A stretch of 64,000 bases of DNA from Streptomyces olivoverticillatus. GTDB taxonomy: Bacteria; Actinomycetota; Actinomycetes; Streptomycetales; Streptomycetaceae. The stretch's first letter is position 1. Each line of letters begins with the position of its first letter. A program made the translations under genes and the position numbers. The notes under the pieces were generated by a model. The model searched no databases. It was not told the DNA's origin and worked only from the letters and a program-made list of their open reading frames with translations. Location: NCBI RefSeq assembly GCF_014203555.1, contig NZ_JACHJH010000007.1, positions 62,001-126,000 of the forward strand, in the 5' to 3' direction. This document shows, one piece after another, positions 8,155 to 17,757 of this stretch.

Positions 8155-9084
8155 ATGCGTCGCGTCCGGTATCACGAGAACGGCGGACCCGAAGTCCTGC
8201 GTCTGGAGCACACCGACACCCCCGCCCCCGGTCCGGGCGAAATCCTGGTGCGCACGGAGGCCGTCGGCGTCACCCTGCCCGTCGTCCGCAAGGTGCGCGA
8301 AGGCGGCCTGCCCCTGCCCGCGAGCCTGGGCGGCGAGGTGGCCGGAAAGGTCACCGCGGTCGGCCCCGAGGTCACGGGCTTCGCGGTCGGCGACCGCGTG
8401 ACGGGCCTGTGCTTCTCCGATGGATACGCCGACTTCTCCGTCCTGGGTGCCGCCATGGTCTCGCCCGTACCGGAAGGTGCGAGCGCCGCCGACGCCGTGG
8501 CCCTGGTGCGGTCCGGACTGGTGGCCCTGGGGGCGTTCGAGGCGGCCCGCCCGACGCAGGGAGAGTCGGTTCTGGTGACCGGCGCGGCGAGCGGGGTGGG
8601 CCACTTGGCCGTGCAGCTCGCCAAGGCGCGGGGCGCCGGGCGGGTGGTGGCCGCGGTGAGCTCGCCGGCCAAGGCCGAGTTCGTCCGCTCCCTGGGGGCG
8701 GACGAGGTCGTGACCTACGGGGACGACTCCTGGGGCGAGCCGGTGGACATCGTGCTGGATGCGGTGGGCGGCGAGCTCCTCACCCCCGCGATGGCCGCGC
8801 TCGCGCCGGGCGGGCGACTGGTGGCGTACAGCTCCGGCGGTGGCACCCTCCAGGCGTACGACCTGCTGGTGGGCGCGAAATCCGCCGTCGGCTTCCAGAT
8901 CGCGCTCATAGCCCGCCACCGGCCCGAGCTGCTGGAGCAGTGGCGGCGGGAGCTGTGGGAGCTCTTCGCGGCCGGGCGGCTGCGGCCGCGCGTCCACGCC
9001 GAGCTGCCGCTGGAAGAGGCGGCGAAGGCGCACGAGATCATCGAGTCGCGCGCGAACCTGGGCAAGGTGCTGCTGCGACCGTAG
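8155..9084 (+). CDS. Zinc-independent MDR oxidoreductase (quinone oxidoreductase-like)
   Basis: A 309-residue medium-chain dehydrogenase/reductase. The N-terminal GroES-like domain (MRRVRYHENGGPEVLRLE) and the nucleotide-binding Rossmann fold with SVLVTGAASGVGHLAVQLAK (about residues 138-157) are clear. The catalytic-zinc cysteines of alcohol dehydrogenases are absent, as in NADPH:quinone reductases. The ATG at 8155 is preferred over one at 8143 because GGAGG at 8145-8149 is correctly spaced only for the later start. It is divergent from a MarR regulator with twin operators between, suggesting induction by a reactive quinone or similar electrophile. Confidence 0.85.
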   Translation: MRRVRYHENGGPEVLRLEHTDTPAPGPGEILVRTEAVGVTLPVVRKVREGGLPLPASLGGEVAGKVTAVGPEVTGFAVGDRVTGLCFSDGYADFSVLGAAMVSPVPEGASAADAVALVRSGLVALGAFEAARPTQGESVLVTGAASGVGHLAVQLAKARGAGRVVAAVSSPAKAEFVRSLGADEVVTYGDDSWGEPVDIVLDAVGGELLTPAMAALAPGGRLVAYSSGGGTLQAYDLLVGAKSAVGFQIALIARHRPELLEQWRRELWELFAAGRLRPRVHAELPLEEAAKAHEIIESRANLGKVLLRP

Positions 9085-9195
9085 TGAGCCCGGATTGCCC
9101 ATGGGGCCCCGGTTTTGGGAGGGGGCCCGGGAGGGCAAAGATGCGCCGGACAGGACCGGCCGACGGCCTCGACGCGAAAGGGACGGGCCACTTCC

Positions 9196-11100
9196 GTGAC
9201 GCCACCGCGACACCTCGCCAAATGCCTCGTCAGATGCCTCGCCCTGCTCGTTCCCGCCCTCACCCTCGCCCTGGCCACCCCTTTCCCCCACCCGGCCGGA
9301 GCGGACACGGGTGCCGCAAGCCCCTCGGATTTCGCCGACTTCGACGAGCGTGTCCTGTTCAAGCCCTCGCAGGAGCCGGACGGCGGCTACGCGTGCTACC
9401 GCATCCCGGCCGTCGTCACCACCAACCGCGGCACCCTGCTCGCCTTCGCCGAGGGCAGGAAGCGCAACTGCGGTGACGCCACCGACATCGACGTCGTCGT
9501 CAAGCGCTCCACCGACGGCGGCCGGACCTGGGAGCCGCCGCGGGTCGTGAACACCGGCCGCGGGGACACCCACGGCAACCCTGCCCCGGTCGTGGACCGG
9601 CGCACCGGCCGGATCGTGCTGGCCACCACCTACAACAAAGGCCGGGCCGATGCGGGCAATTGCGACGTGCCCTGCAACCGCACCCCGCACCTGCAGTACA
9701 GCGACGACGACGGCGTCAGCTGGTCACGCCCGCGCGAGCTGACGGCGTCGATCCGGCCGGCCTCCTGGAACTCCTGGTACGCCACCGGCTCCGGCCACGG
9801 CATCCAGCTCGCCCACGGGCGCCACCGCGGCAGGCTCGTCATCGGCGTCAACGCCGAGAGCCACAACGGCACCCGGACCTCCGCCAACCACGCGGCGCTC
9901 GCCCTCAGCGACGACGGCGGGGCGCACTGGCGGCTCGGCGCGACCGACACCTTCCGGGTGGCCGCGGATTCGACGTACCGCCAGAAACCCTCCGAGCTGA
10001 CGCTCGCCGAGCGCGACGACGGCACGGTGTACGTGAACGGCCGCGAGCAGGGCGGCACCGACCTCGGCAATCGCGACGAGGCGGTCAGCGGCAACGGCGG
10101 CGCGGGCTTCACCGCGCCCTTCCGGTCCCTGCCCGGCCTCTACTCCCCCATGGTGCAGGGGGCCGTGCTCCCGCTGCGCTCCGGCCGCTGGCTGTTCTCG
10201 GCGCCCGCCGACCCCGACCGGCGCCGCACCATGACGATCCGCTCCTCCTACGACGAGGGCCGCACCTGGGAGGGCGCCGAGCGCGGCAGACAGGTCACCG
10301 CCGACTGGTCCGGCTACTCGGACATGACGCTCGTCGGCACCGGCACGGTCGGCCTGCTCTACGAGGCGGGAAAAGCGGACGCCCGGCAGGAGATCCGCTT
10401 CGCCCGCTTCACGGAGGAGTGGCTGGGCCCCCGGCGGGGCCCGGACCCGACCACCCCCGACCGCTCGGCGGACGGCCGGGATGCGCCGATACTGGGCGGC
10501 GCCCGGCAGGTGGAGGGCCGGTTCGGGCAGGCCCTCGCCTTCGACGGCAAGGAAGCGGCCGTCCGCCTGCCCTACCGCCCCTCCCTGCCGCTGCGGACCC
10601 GGGACTTCACGGCGGTGCTGTGGTTCCGCCACCGGGCCGCCAAGGGCGAGCAGCCGTTGCTGTGGATGGGCGGGGTCGGCGGCTCACCGCAGGTGGCGCT
10701 GTACGGGGAGCCGGAGACGGGCCGGATCGCCGGGCGGCTCACGGCCGTTGCGGGCGCCGGGCCGGCGCGCACGGCGACGGTCCGGGCGGCCGGTGCGTAC
10801 GACGACGGGCAGTGGCACCAGCTGGCGTTGCGCCGCACGGGCGGCCGGCTGACGCTCGCCGTCGACGGGGTCGCCGTCACCGTGGCGGATGTCCCGGGCA
10901 CGGTGAGCCGCACCTCGACGTTCGGGGTGCACCTCGGGCAGAAGCCGGACGGCCGGGCGTATCTGACGGGCGATCTGGATGAGGTGCGGGTCTACGGACG
11001 GGGGCTGACCGATGCCGAGCTGGCCAGGCTGCGCGAGACCAATGCGGCGCCGGAGCGCCGGGATGCGGTGCTGTGGCTGCCGCTGGACCGGACGGGCTGA
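9196..11100 (+). CDS. Secreted exo-alpha-sialidase with C-terminal LamG-like domain
   Basis: A 634-residue secreted enzyme that should release terminal sialic acids from glycoconjugates. The GTG start at 9196 gives a signal peptide: basic residues, then a hydrophobic run (CLALLVPALTLALATPF) and a cleavage site near GADTGAA. The catalytic beta-propeller carries the YRIP motif (CYRIPAVV) and four Asp boxes: STDGGRTW, SDDDGVSW, SDDGGAHW and SYDEGRTW. The last about 200 residues (from VEGRFGQALAFDGKEAAVRL) form a LamG/concanavalin-like jelly roll, probably carbohydrate-binding. An upstream TTG start would add an unlikely arginine-rich leader. It is followed on the opposite strand by a carrier gene; no sialic-acid catabolic genes are nearby. 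Confidence 0.9.
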   Translation: MTPPRHLAKCLVRCLALLVPALTLALATPFPHPAGADTGAASPSDFADFDERVLFKPSQEPDGGYACYRIPAVVTTNRGTLLAFAEGRKRNCGDATDIDVVVKRSTDGGRTWEPPRVVNTGRGDTHGNPAPVVDRRTGRIVLATTYNKGRADAGNCDVPCNRTPHLQYSDDDGVSWSRPRELTASIRPASWNSWYATGSGHGIQLAHGRHRGRLVIGVNAESHNGTRTSANHAALALSDDGGAHWRLGATDTFRVAADSTYRQKPSELTLAERDDGTVYVNGREQGGTDLGNRDEAVSGNGGAGFTAPFRSLPGLYSPMVQGAVLPLRSGRWLFSAPADPDRRRTMTIRSSYDEGRTWEGAERGRQVTADWSGYSDMTLVGTGTVGLLYEAGKADARQEIRFARFTEEWLGPRRGPDPTTPDRSADGRDAPILGGARQVEGRFGQALAFDGKEAAVRLPYRPSLPLRTRDFTAVLWFRHRAAKGEQPLLWMGGVGGSPQVALYGEPETGRIAGRLTAVAGAGPARTATVRAAGAYDDGQWHQLALRRTGGRLTLAVDGVAVTVADVPGTVSRTSTFGVHLGQKPDGRAYLTGDLDEVRVYGRGLTDAELARLRETNAAPERRDAVLWLPLDRTG

Positions 11101-11140
11101 CCGAGCGGCCCGCCCGGCCGCCCGGCCGCCCGGCGAGGCC

Positions 11141-12175
11141 TTACGGCACCGCTGCGTCGGCCGCCGCGCGGGGCGCCACGGCCGGGGCGTCCCGGACCGT
11201 CGCCGCGAGCTGCCGCTCGTACCGCTTCGCGAGGACGGCGCCGACCATCAGCTGCAGCTGGTGGAAGAGCATCAGCGGCAGCACCGCCAGGCTCGCCTGC
11301 GCGCCGAAGAGCACGGTGGCCATCGGCAGCCCGCTGGCGAGGCTCTTCTTCGAGCCGGCGAAAGTGATGGCGACCCGGTCCTCGCGGTCGAAGCCCAGCC
11401 ACCGCGTCCCCTGGCTGGTGAGGGTGAGCATCAGCCCGAGCAGCACGGCCTCCACCCCCAGCAGGGCGAGGAGCCGCCACGGGCCGATCTGGTGCCAGAC
11501 GCCCCGGACGACGCCCGCGCTGAAGGCCGTGTAGACGACGAAGAGGATCGAACCGCGGTCGACCCGGCCCAGCACCCGCTTGTGCCGGGTGAGGAAGCCG
11601 CCGACCCAGCGCTGCAGCAGCTGCCCGGCCAGGAAGGGGGCCAGCAGCCGGAGGAGGACGGACAGCAGCGAGTCGAGCGAGAAGCCGCCCCCGCTGCCGC
11701 CCAGGAGCAGCGCGGCCAGCAGCGGGGTGAGCACGATGCCCACGAGGCTGGAGAAGGAGCCCGCGCAGATCGCGGCGGCCACGTTGCCGCGGGCCATCGA
11801 GGTGTAGGCGATGGAGGACTGGATGGTGGAGGGCGCCACGCACAGGAACAGCAGACCGGTGTGCAGCTCCGGCGTGAGGACGTACGGCACAAGGCCGCGG
11901 GCGGCAAGGCCGAGCAGCGGGAAGATGACGAACGTACAGCCGAGGACCGTCAGGTGCAGTCGCCAGTGGCGCAGGCCCTCCACCACCTCGCGGGTGGAGA
12001 GCCGGGCGCCGTAGAGGAAGAAGAGCAGGGCCACCGCGGCCGTGGAGAGGCCGTCCATAGTGGTGGCGGCCGCGCCGCGGGCGGGCAGCAGCGTGGCCAG
12101 CAGCACGGTGCCGAGCAGGGCGGCTATATAGGGGTCTATGGGGAGCTTGATGCGGGGCGGACGGAAGCGGCGCAT
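11141..12175 (-). CDS. Bile acid:sodium symporter family carrier
   Basis: A 344-residue integral membrane protein of the SBF-like branch (YfeH type) of the bile acid:sodium symporter superfamily. Hydrophobic helices run through most of the chain. The conserved core FLCVAPSTIQSSIAYTSMARGN with its polar Ser/Thr/Gln residues in the fourth helix, and FAGSKKSLASGLPMA later, are family signatures. Transport substrate is unknown; relatives move organic anions with sodium. It is divergent from a LysR-type regulator gene 94 bp away, which is the likely controller. The ATG at 12175 is used. Confidence 0.85.
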   Translation of the reverse strand: MRRFRPPRIKLPIDPYIAALLGTVLLATLLPARGAAATTMDGLSTAAVALLFFLYGARLSTREVVEGLRHWRLHLTVLGCTFVIFPLLGLAARGLVPYVLTPELHTGLLFLCVAPSTIQSSIAYTSMARGNVAAAICAGSFSSLVGIVLTPLLAALLLGGSGGGFSLDSLLSVLLRLLAPFLAGQLLQRWVGGFLTRHKRVLGRVDRGSILFVVYTAFSAGVVRGVWHQIGPWRLLALLGVEAVLLGLMLTLTSQGTRWLGFDREDRVAITFAGSKKSLASGLPMATVLFGAQASLAVLPLMLFHQLQLMVGAVLAKRYERQLAATVRDAPAVAPRAAADAAVP

Positions 12176-12269
12176 GGCACCCAGCCTGACCGCCCGGCCG
12201 CCTATCGGGAACCCCGTTCACCACTCTGACTGCTATCACGATTGGCGATGAGCAGGCTACGGTGGCCCC

Positions 12270-13187
12270 GTGTTCGATCCCACGCAGCTGCGCACCTTCC
12301 TCACCGTGGCGCAGACCCTGAGCTTCACCCAGGCCGCTCACCGGCTCGGGGTGCGGCAGTCGACGGTGAGCCAGCAGGTGCGCCGGCTGGAGGAGGCCGC
12401 CGGGCGGCAGCTGTTCTCCCGGGACACGCACAGCGTCACGCTGACCGAGGACGGCGAGGCGATGCTGGGCTTCGCCCGGACGATCCTGGAGGCCAACGAG
12501 CGAGCGGCACAGTGGTTCACCGGGACGCGGCTGCGCGGCCGCTTGCGGTTCGGGGCGTCGGAGGACTTCGTCCTGACGCGGCTGCCGGAGATCCTGGAGC
12601 GCTTCCGCCGCGACCACCCGGAGGTCGAGCTGGAACTGACCGTCGAGCTCTCCGACACGCTGCACGAGCAGCTGGCAGCCGGGCGGCTCGACCTGGTGCT
12701 CGCCAAGCGCCATCCGGACCACCCGTACCAGTCGACGCACGGCCGCAGCCGGCTGGTCTGGCGGGACCGGCTCGTATGGATCGGCAGCGAGCAGCTGCGC
12801 CTGGACCCGCACCGGCCCGTGCCGCTGGTGGTCTTCCCGCCCCCGGCGGTGACCCGCTCCCGCGCCCTCGACGTGCTCGAACGGCACAGCCGCTCCTGGC
12901 GGGTGGCCTGCACCAGCGGCAGCCTCAACGGCCTGGTGGCCGCGGCCCGTGCGGGGCTGGGCGTGATGGCGCACACCCTCGGCATGATCCCGCCGGGCCT
13001 GGTCCGGATCCCGGCCCGGGCCGGACTGCCGGAGCTCGGGGGCATCGACGTGGTGCTGCTCCACGGCGCGCAGACCGCACCGGGCACCCGGCCGAGCCCC
13101 GTCGCGGGCAGCGCCGAGGCGCTCGCCGAGGTGATCCTCGCCGCCGGGGACCGGCTGCACGCCCCCACCGCGGAACCCGAGGGGTGA
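12270..13187 (+). CDS. LysR family transcriptional regulator
   Basis: A 305-residue regulator. The N-terminal helix-turn-helix is canonical: FDPTQLRTFLTVAQTLSFTQ, then AAHRLGVRQSTVSQQVRRLE, followed by the linker helix and a periplasmic-binding-protein-like effector domain. The start is GTG at 12270; the ribosome site is weak. It is divergent from the bile-acid-symporter-like carrier. An ATC-rich dyad (ATCACGATTGGCGAT, about 12234-12248) just upstream could be its operator. LysR proteins usually activate the divergent gene with a co-inducer and repress themselves. The co-inducer is unknown. Confidence 0.9.
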   Translation: MFDPTQLRTFLTVAQTLSFTQAAHRLGVRQSTVSQQVRRLEEAAGRQLFSRDTHSVTLTEDGEAMLGFARTILEANERAAQWFTGTRLRGRLRFGASEDFVLTRLPEILERFRRDHPEVELELTVELSDTLHEQLAAGRLDLVLAKRHPDHPYQSTHGRSRLVWRDRLVWIGSEQLRLDPHRPVPLVVFPPPAVTRSRALDVLERHSRSWRVACTSGSLNGLVAAARAGLGVMAHTLGMIPPGLVRIPARAGLPELGGIDVVLLHGAQTAPGTRPSPVAGSAEALAEVILAAGDRLHAPTAEPEG

Positions 13188-13358
13188 GCCGGTCCCCTGC
13201 GGAGACACTCGGACACCGGGTGAGCATCGGTGGCGGATTCCGTGCAGATTCGGTCGAGACCCGGCGGGGAGGCGGAGTGAGGCGAATCCGGGGGGTTCGC
13301 ACGCGGACGGGATCGGGTACGGTCACGGCGCTGTGCGGAGCGTCGCGAGGAGCGAGAG

Positions 13359-15182
13359 TTGCGCGAGTTCACCGTTCCATCCCTGGTGACGGCGCCCCAC
13401 GTCGGAGGACTGGCGGACGTCGTGTTCGACCATGCCGCCGAGGATCCCGGCCGGGTGGTGTTCGGCCGCAAGGCGGACGGTCGCTGGCAGGACGTGAGCG
13501 CGGGCACCTTCCGGGACGAGGTGCTGGCCCTGGCGAAGGGCCTGCTCGCACAGGGCGTCCGGTTCGGCGACCGCGTGGCCGTCATGTCCCGCACCCGCTA
13601 CGAGTGGACCCTCTTCGACTTCGCCCTCTGGTGCGTCGGAGCCCAGCCCGTACCGCTGTACCCCACCTCCTCGCCCGAGCAGGTCTTCTGGATGCTGCAC
13701 GACGCGGAGGTCTCCGCCTGCGTGGTCGAGCACGAGGACCACGCCATGACCATCGGCTCGGTCGTCGACCGGCTGCCGCGCCTGGCCCGGCTGTGGCAGC
13801 TGGACGCCGACGCCGTCGCCGAGCTCTGCGCGGCCGGGGAACGCATCGACGACGCGGTGGTCCACCGGCACCGCATGGCGCTCACCCCCGAATCCCCCGC
13901 CACCGTCATCTACACCTCGGGCACCACGGGCCGCCCCAAGGGCTGTGTACTCACCCACGCCAACTTCATGGCCGAGGCCGACAACATCGTCCGCGCCTAC
14001 GACCCCGTCTTCCGCTCCCGCCCCGGTGAGCAGGCGGCCACCTTGCTGTTCCTGCCGCTCGCCCATGTCTTCGGGCGGATGGTGCAGGTCGCGGCCGTCC
14101 GGGGCCGGGTCAAGCTGGGCCACCAGCCGCAGCTGTCGGCCGCCGCACTGCTGCCGGACCTGCGGGAGTTCCGGCCGACGTTCATCCTGGCGGTGCCCTA
14201 CGTCTTCGAGGGCATCTTCGCCTCCGCCCGGCGGGAGGCGGAGCTGGCGGGCAAGGCGGGCCCGTTCGAGCGGGCCGTCGACGTCGCCCTGCGCTATGCG
14301 CAGGCGGCGGAGGAGCGGGCCTTCGGCACGGGCCCGGGGCCGGGCGCTGCGCTGCGCGTGCAACACCAGGTATTCGACAAGCTCGTCTACTCCCGGATCC
14401 GCGAGGCGCTGGGCGGACGGGTGCGGCACGCGATGTCGGGCGGCTCGGCGATGGAGCGGAATCTGGGGCTGTTCTTCGCGGGCGCGGGCATCACCGTCTT
14501 CGAGGGGTACGGGCTGACGGAGACGACCGGCGCCGCCGTCGCCAACCCGCCCGAGCGCACCCGCTACGGCACCGTCGGCAGACCCGTGCCCGGCACGACC
14601 GTGCACATAGCCGACGACGGAGAGGTGTGGCTGCGCGGCGGCCAGGTCTTCACCGGCTACCTCGGCGACGGGCGCGCCACCGACGAGGTGCTGCGAGACG
14701 GCTGGTTCGCCACCGGCGACCTGGGCGAGCTGGACGAGGACGGCTATCTGACGATCACCGGGCGGAAGAAGGAGATCCTGGTGACCTCCGGCGGCAAGAG
14801 CGTCTCCCCGCTGCCCCTGGAGGAGCGGGTCCGCGCCCATCCGCTGATCGCCCAGTGCATCGTCGTCGGCAACGACCGCCCGTACATCGCCGCGCTCGTC
14901 ACCCTCGACCAGGAGGCGGTCGCCCACTGGCTCACGATGCGGGGGAAGCCGGTGTCCGAGCCGGCCGATCTGGTGCGCGATCCCGAGCTGGAGGCCGAGA
15001 TCCGGCGGGCGGTCGTCGCGGCCAACACGCTCGTATCGCAAGCGGAGTCGATCAGGACCTTCCGCATCCTGGCGGCGCGCTTCACCGAGGACCAGGGCCT
15101 GCTGACCCCGACCCTCAAGCTGAGGCGGAAGGCCATCGAGAAGGCGTACGCGACGGACGTCGAGGGCCTCTACGGCAAGTAG
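13359..15182 (+). CDS. Long-chain acyl-CoA synthetase (AMP-forming)
   Basis: A 607-residue adenylate-forming enzyme of the FadD15/long-chain fatty acyl-CoA ligase type, which activates a fatty acid with ATP and CoA. The P-loop-like motif YTSGTTGRPKG (about residue 186 onward), the A5 motif GYGLTETTG, and the hinge/A8 region DGWFATGDLGELDEDGYLTITGR (split) are all visible, with ITGRKKEILVTSGGKS near the C-terminal lid domain. Translation starts at TTG 13359, supported by AGGAG seven bases upstream. It stands alone between a LysR gene and an aldo/keto reductase on the same strand. Confidence 0.9.
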   Translation: MREFTVPSLVTAPHVGGLADVVFDHAAEDPGRVVFGRKADGRWQDVSAGTFRDEVLALAKGLLAQGVRFGDRVAVMSRTRYEWTLFDFALWCVGAQPVPLYPTSSPEQVFWMLHDAEVSACVVEHEDHAMTIGSVVDRLPRLARLWQLDADAVAELCAAGERIDDAVVHRHRMALTPESPATVIYTSGTTGRPKGCVLTHANFMAEADNIVRAYDPVFRSRPGEQAATLLFLPLAHVFGRMVQVAAVRGRVKLGHQPQLSAAALLPDLREFRPTFILAVPYVFEGIFASARREAELAGKAGPFERAVDVALRYAQAAEERAFGTGPGPGAALRVQHQVFDKLVYSRIREALGGRVRHAMSGGSAMERNLGLFFAGAGITVFEGYGLTETTGAAVANPPERTRYGTVGRPVPGTTVHIADDGEVWLRGGQVFTGYLGDGRATDEVLRDGWFATGDLGELDEDGYLTITGRKKEILVTSGGKSVSPLPLEERVRAHPLIAQCIVVGNDRPYIAALVTLDQEAVAHWLTMRGKPVSEPADLVRDPELEAEIRRAVVAANTLVSQAESIRTFRILAARFTEDQGLLTPTLKLRRKAIEKAYATDVEGLYGK

Positions 15183-15275
15183 CGCAAACGGCGGTATCCC
15201 GCGACGGATCCCGGCGCGCGGGGAAGGTGACATCGAGGCGAGCCTCCCCCCGTCCGCACGTAAGGATCGATCCCC

Positions 15276-16118
15276 GTGAGCCACGTCCCTTCCCTCACCC
15301 TCAACAACGGCGCCGCGATGCCTCAGCTCGGCTTCGGCGTCTGGCAGATCCCCGACGAGGAGGCGACGGCCGCCGTCTCCACCGCCCTCGAAGCCGGCTA
15401 CCGGAGCATCGACACCGCCGCCGTCTACGACAACGAAAAGGGCACGGGCCGGGCGCTCGCCGCCTCCGGCATCCCCCGCGACGAGCTGTTCGTGACGACC
15501 AAGCTGTGGAACAGCGCCACCGAGAAGTGGACCCGAGAGAGCGTCCTGCGGGAGTTCGACGCCTCGCTCGACAGGCTGGGGCTCGACCACATCGACCTGT
15601 ACCTCGTGCACTGGCCCCGAGCCATGCGCGACGACTACGTCACCATCGTCCGCACCTTCGCCGAGCTCGCCGAGAGCGGGCGGGCCCGGGCGGTGGGCGT
15701 CTCCAACTTCTCGGCCGCGCACCTGGAGCGGGTGCTCGCCGAGACCCCGGTCGTCCCTGCCGTCAACCAGGTCGAGCTCCATCCGCAGTTCCCGCAGGCG
15801 GAGCTGCGCGCCTTCCACGCACGGCACGGCATCACCACCGAGGCCTGGTCGCCGCTCGGCCAGGGCAAGGGCCTCCTCGACAACCCCGTCCTCGCCCGCA
15901 TCGCCGCCCGGCACGACCGCACCCCGGCCCAGGTCGTCCTGCGCTGGCACCTCCAGCTGGGCCACGTGGCGATCCCCAAGTCGGTGACGCCGTCCCGCAT
16001 CCGCGAGAACATCGACGTCTTCGGCTTCGTGCTGGACGACGCCGACCTGGATGCGATCGCCGGCCTCGACCGGGGCAGGCGGCTGGGCCCGGATCCCGAG
16101 GAGTTCGACTACGCCTGA
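15276..16118 (+). CDS. Aldo/keto reductase (2,5-diketogluconate reductase-like)
   Basis: A 280-residue NADPH-dependent (beta/alpha)8 oxidoreductase. The catalytic tetrad is recognisable: Asp and Tyr in YRSIDTAAVYDNEKG, Lys in FVTTKLW, and His in DLYLVHWP. The phosphate-binding end IPKSVTPSRIRENIDVF is typical of the family. The GTG start at 15276 gives MSHVPSLTLNNGAAMPQLGFG, the usual N-terminus. Likely a broad-range aldehyde/ketone reductase; no operon partner is evident and the pterin dehydratase behind it is on the other strand. Confidence 0.92.
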   Translation: MSHVPSLTLNNGAAMPQLGFGVWQIPDEEATAAVSTALEAGYRSIDTAAVYDNEKGTGRALAASGIPRDELFVTTKLWNSATEKWTRESVLREFDASLDRLGLDHIDLYLVHWPRAMRDDYVTIVRTFAELAESGRARAVGVSNFSAAHLERVLAETPVVPAVNQVELHPQFPQAELRAFHARHGITTEAWSPLGQGKGLLDNPVLARIAARHDRTPAQVVLRWHLQLGHVAIPKSVTPSRIRENIDVFGFVLDDADLDAIAGLDRGRRLGPDPEEFDYA

Positions 16119-16158
16119 CGGGCGGCGGCGCGGGCCCCGGCCGTCCCGGGGCCCCGGC

Positions 16159-16464
16159 TCAGCGCGCCCCGTGTCCCGGAGCGACCGCCTCGACGCGGCG
16201 GGCCAGTTCGACGTCGAGCCCGGTGACCTTGCCGCCGACGCTGTGCGTGTTCACCGTGAGGGTCACCGTGTTGTAGCCCAGGGTCAGATCGGAGTGGTGG
16301 CCCAACTCCTCCTGGATCTGCGCGACATGGATCACCAGCGCGGCCGCCTGGAAGTGCCCGTCGAAGGTGTACGTCCGCGTGATCCGGTCGCCGTCCGTGC
16401 TCCAGCCGGGCAGCTCCTGCAGGCGTTCCTCGACATCCCTCTGCGAGAGCGGTTCCACTGCCAT
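16159..16464 (-). CDS. 4a-hydroxytetrahydrobiopterin dehydratase (PCD/DCoH)
   Basis: A 101-residue cytosolic enzyme that dehydrates the 4a-carbinolamine formed by pterin-dependent hydroxylases. The family signature is clear: EELGHHSDLTLGYNTVTLTV with the two active-site histidines, then NTHSVGGKVTGLDVELARRV. The usual HHP is HHS here, with the histidines retained. ATG 16464 is preferred over 16485 because AAGGGG lies at a reasonable distance. No aromatic amino acid hydroxylase gene is in the window. Confidence 0.9.
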   Translation of the reverse strand: MAVEPLSQRDVEERLQELPGWSTDGDRITRTYTFDGHFQAAALVIHVAQIQEELGHHSDLTLGYNTVTLTVNTHSVGGKVTGLDVELARRVEAVAPGHGAR

Positions 16465-16577
16465 CACACCATCCCCTTCGTCCATGGGGTACCGGCGGGT
16501 ACCCGTGATGCCAGCGTCCCATGTGACGGGGGCGCTTTCGCGTCAATGTGCGGGCGCATCCGGGTTACGGTCGGGCC

Positions 16578-17393
16578 ATGACAATTGTTGCGGCTGCCCC
16601 GGAAGCGGGCGTGGGAGCGCTGCTGCGCGAATGGCGGGACCGGCGGCGGATCAGCCAGTTGGAGCTGGCGCTGCGTGCCGACTCCTCCGCCCGGCACATC
16701 AGCTTCATCGAGACGGGCCGGTCGCGGCCGAGCCAGGAGATGGTGCTGCGGCTGGCCGACCACCTCGACGTCCCCGTCCGGGAGCGCAACGCCCTTCTCA
16801 TCGCCGCCGGTTACGCCCCGCACTACCCCGAGCGGCCGCTGGACGACCCGGCGATGGACGGGCTGCGGGAGGGGCTGCAGCGGCTGCTGCGCAGCTACGA
16901 GCCGTTCCCGGCACTGATCGTGGACGGCACGTACCGCGTGCTCGCGGCGAACAGCGGCATCACGACGCTGCTGGACGGCGTCGCCGAGCCGCTGCTCACA
17001 CCCCCGTTGAACGCCATGCGCATCACCTTGCACCCGCAGGGCATGGCCCCGCGCATCCGCAACTTCCGTGAATGGCGCGCCCATCTGCTGCACCAGATGG
17101 AGCGGCAGCTGGCGGTGCTGCGGTCGGCCCCGCTGCGCGCGGTGTACGAGGAGGTCAGCGCCTACCCGCTGCCGGACCCGGTGGGTGAGGAGCGGGCGGC
17201 GGAGGGGGCGGCGGTGCCTTTCGCGCTGCCCATGGTGATCGAACACGGGGGCCGGACGCTGTCCTTCGTCTCGACCATCGCCACCTTCAACACACCCATG
17301 GACGTGACCGTCTCCGAGCTGGCCCTGGAGACCTTCCTCCCCGCCGACGCGGAGACGGCCGCCGCCCTCATGGAGCCGCCGTTCAGGCCGTAG
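16578..17393 (+). CDS. XRE/MmyB-type transcriptional regulator
   Basis: A 271-residue regulator. The N-terminal lambda-type helix-turn-helix reads LLREWRDRRRISQLELALRA and then SSARHISFIETGRSRPSQEM. After residue about 100 comes the MmyB-like ligand-binding domain, which has a PAS-like fold (LIVDGTYRVLAANSGITTLLDG) and in relatives binds fatty acids. These proteins often control an adjacent short-chain dehydrogenase or methylenomycin-type gene; here the neighbour is a SnoaL-like gene on the opposite strand, and the two 3' ends overlap by 11 bp. The ATG at 16578 is chosen since it directly precedes the HTH region. Confidence 0.87.
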   Translation: MTIVAAAPEAGVGALLREWRDRRRISQLELALRADSSARHISFIETGRSRPSQEMVLRLADHLDVPVRERNALLIAAGYAPHYPERPLDDPAMDGLREGLQRLLRSYEPFPALIVDGTYRVLAANSGITTLLDGVAEPLLTPPLNAMRITLHPQGMAPRIRNFREWRAHLLHQMERQLAVLRSAPLRAVYEEVSAYPLPDPVGEERAAEGAAVPFALPMVIEHGGRTLSFVSTIATFNTPMDVTVSELALETFLPADAETAAALMEPPFRP

Positions 17394-17757
17394 GCACCCG
17401 GTCGAGGAAGCCGAGGACGGTACGGATCCGGCCGTCCTCGGCCAGCGTCACCACATCGGACCCGGCGACGGGCGCGGACCCGTCGGCCAGGCTGACCAGC
17501 TCCCACGAGAACCGCACGGTGTCGTGGTGCCCGTCGGCCGCGCCGGTCTGCCGGAACTCGAACCCCGGGAACTGCTCGTGCGCCCCGGCCATCACGGCGG
17601 CGACGTGCGCGTGGCCGCGCACGTCGGCGAGCGGGTCGGTGTAGGTACCGTCCTCGCTCCACGCCTGCGCGACGGCCTTGGCCCGCGCGATGGCGTCGGT
17701 GGCGTTCCAGGCCTCGAAGTAGCGGGCGACGGCGTTGTCGTAACGGCTCTGCGACAT
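17383..17757 (-). CDS. SnoaL-like / NTF2-fold protein
   Basis: A 124-residue small protein of the SnoaL-like cone-fold family. The helix VARYFEAWNATDAIARAKAVAQ followed by WSEDGTYTDPLADVRGHAHV is characteristic (tryptophan and DP around the pocket). The later strand FRQTGAADGHHDTVRFSWEL fits as well. Members are polyketide cyclases, isomerases or ligand-binding proteins; function here is open. ATG 17757 has an AAGGAGAG ribosome site. The 3' end overlaps the convergent XRE regulator by 11 bp. Confidence 0.75.
   Translation of the reverse strand: MSQSRYDNAVARYFEAWNATDAIARAKAVAQAWSEDGTYTDPLADVRGHAHVAAVMAGAHEQFPGFEFRQTGAADGHHDTVRFSWELVSLADGSAPVAGSDVVTLAEDGRIRTVLGFLDRVPTA

Noticed and set aside
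9115..9195. Longer sialidase start at TTG 9115
   Set aside because: It adds a non-hydrophobic Arg/Gly leader in front of a normal signal peptide and lacks a spaced ribosome site; GTG 9196 fits better.
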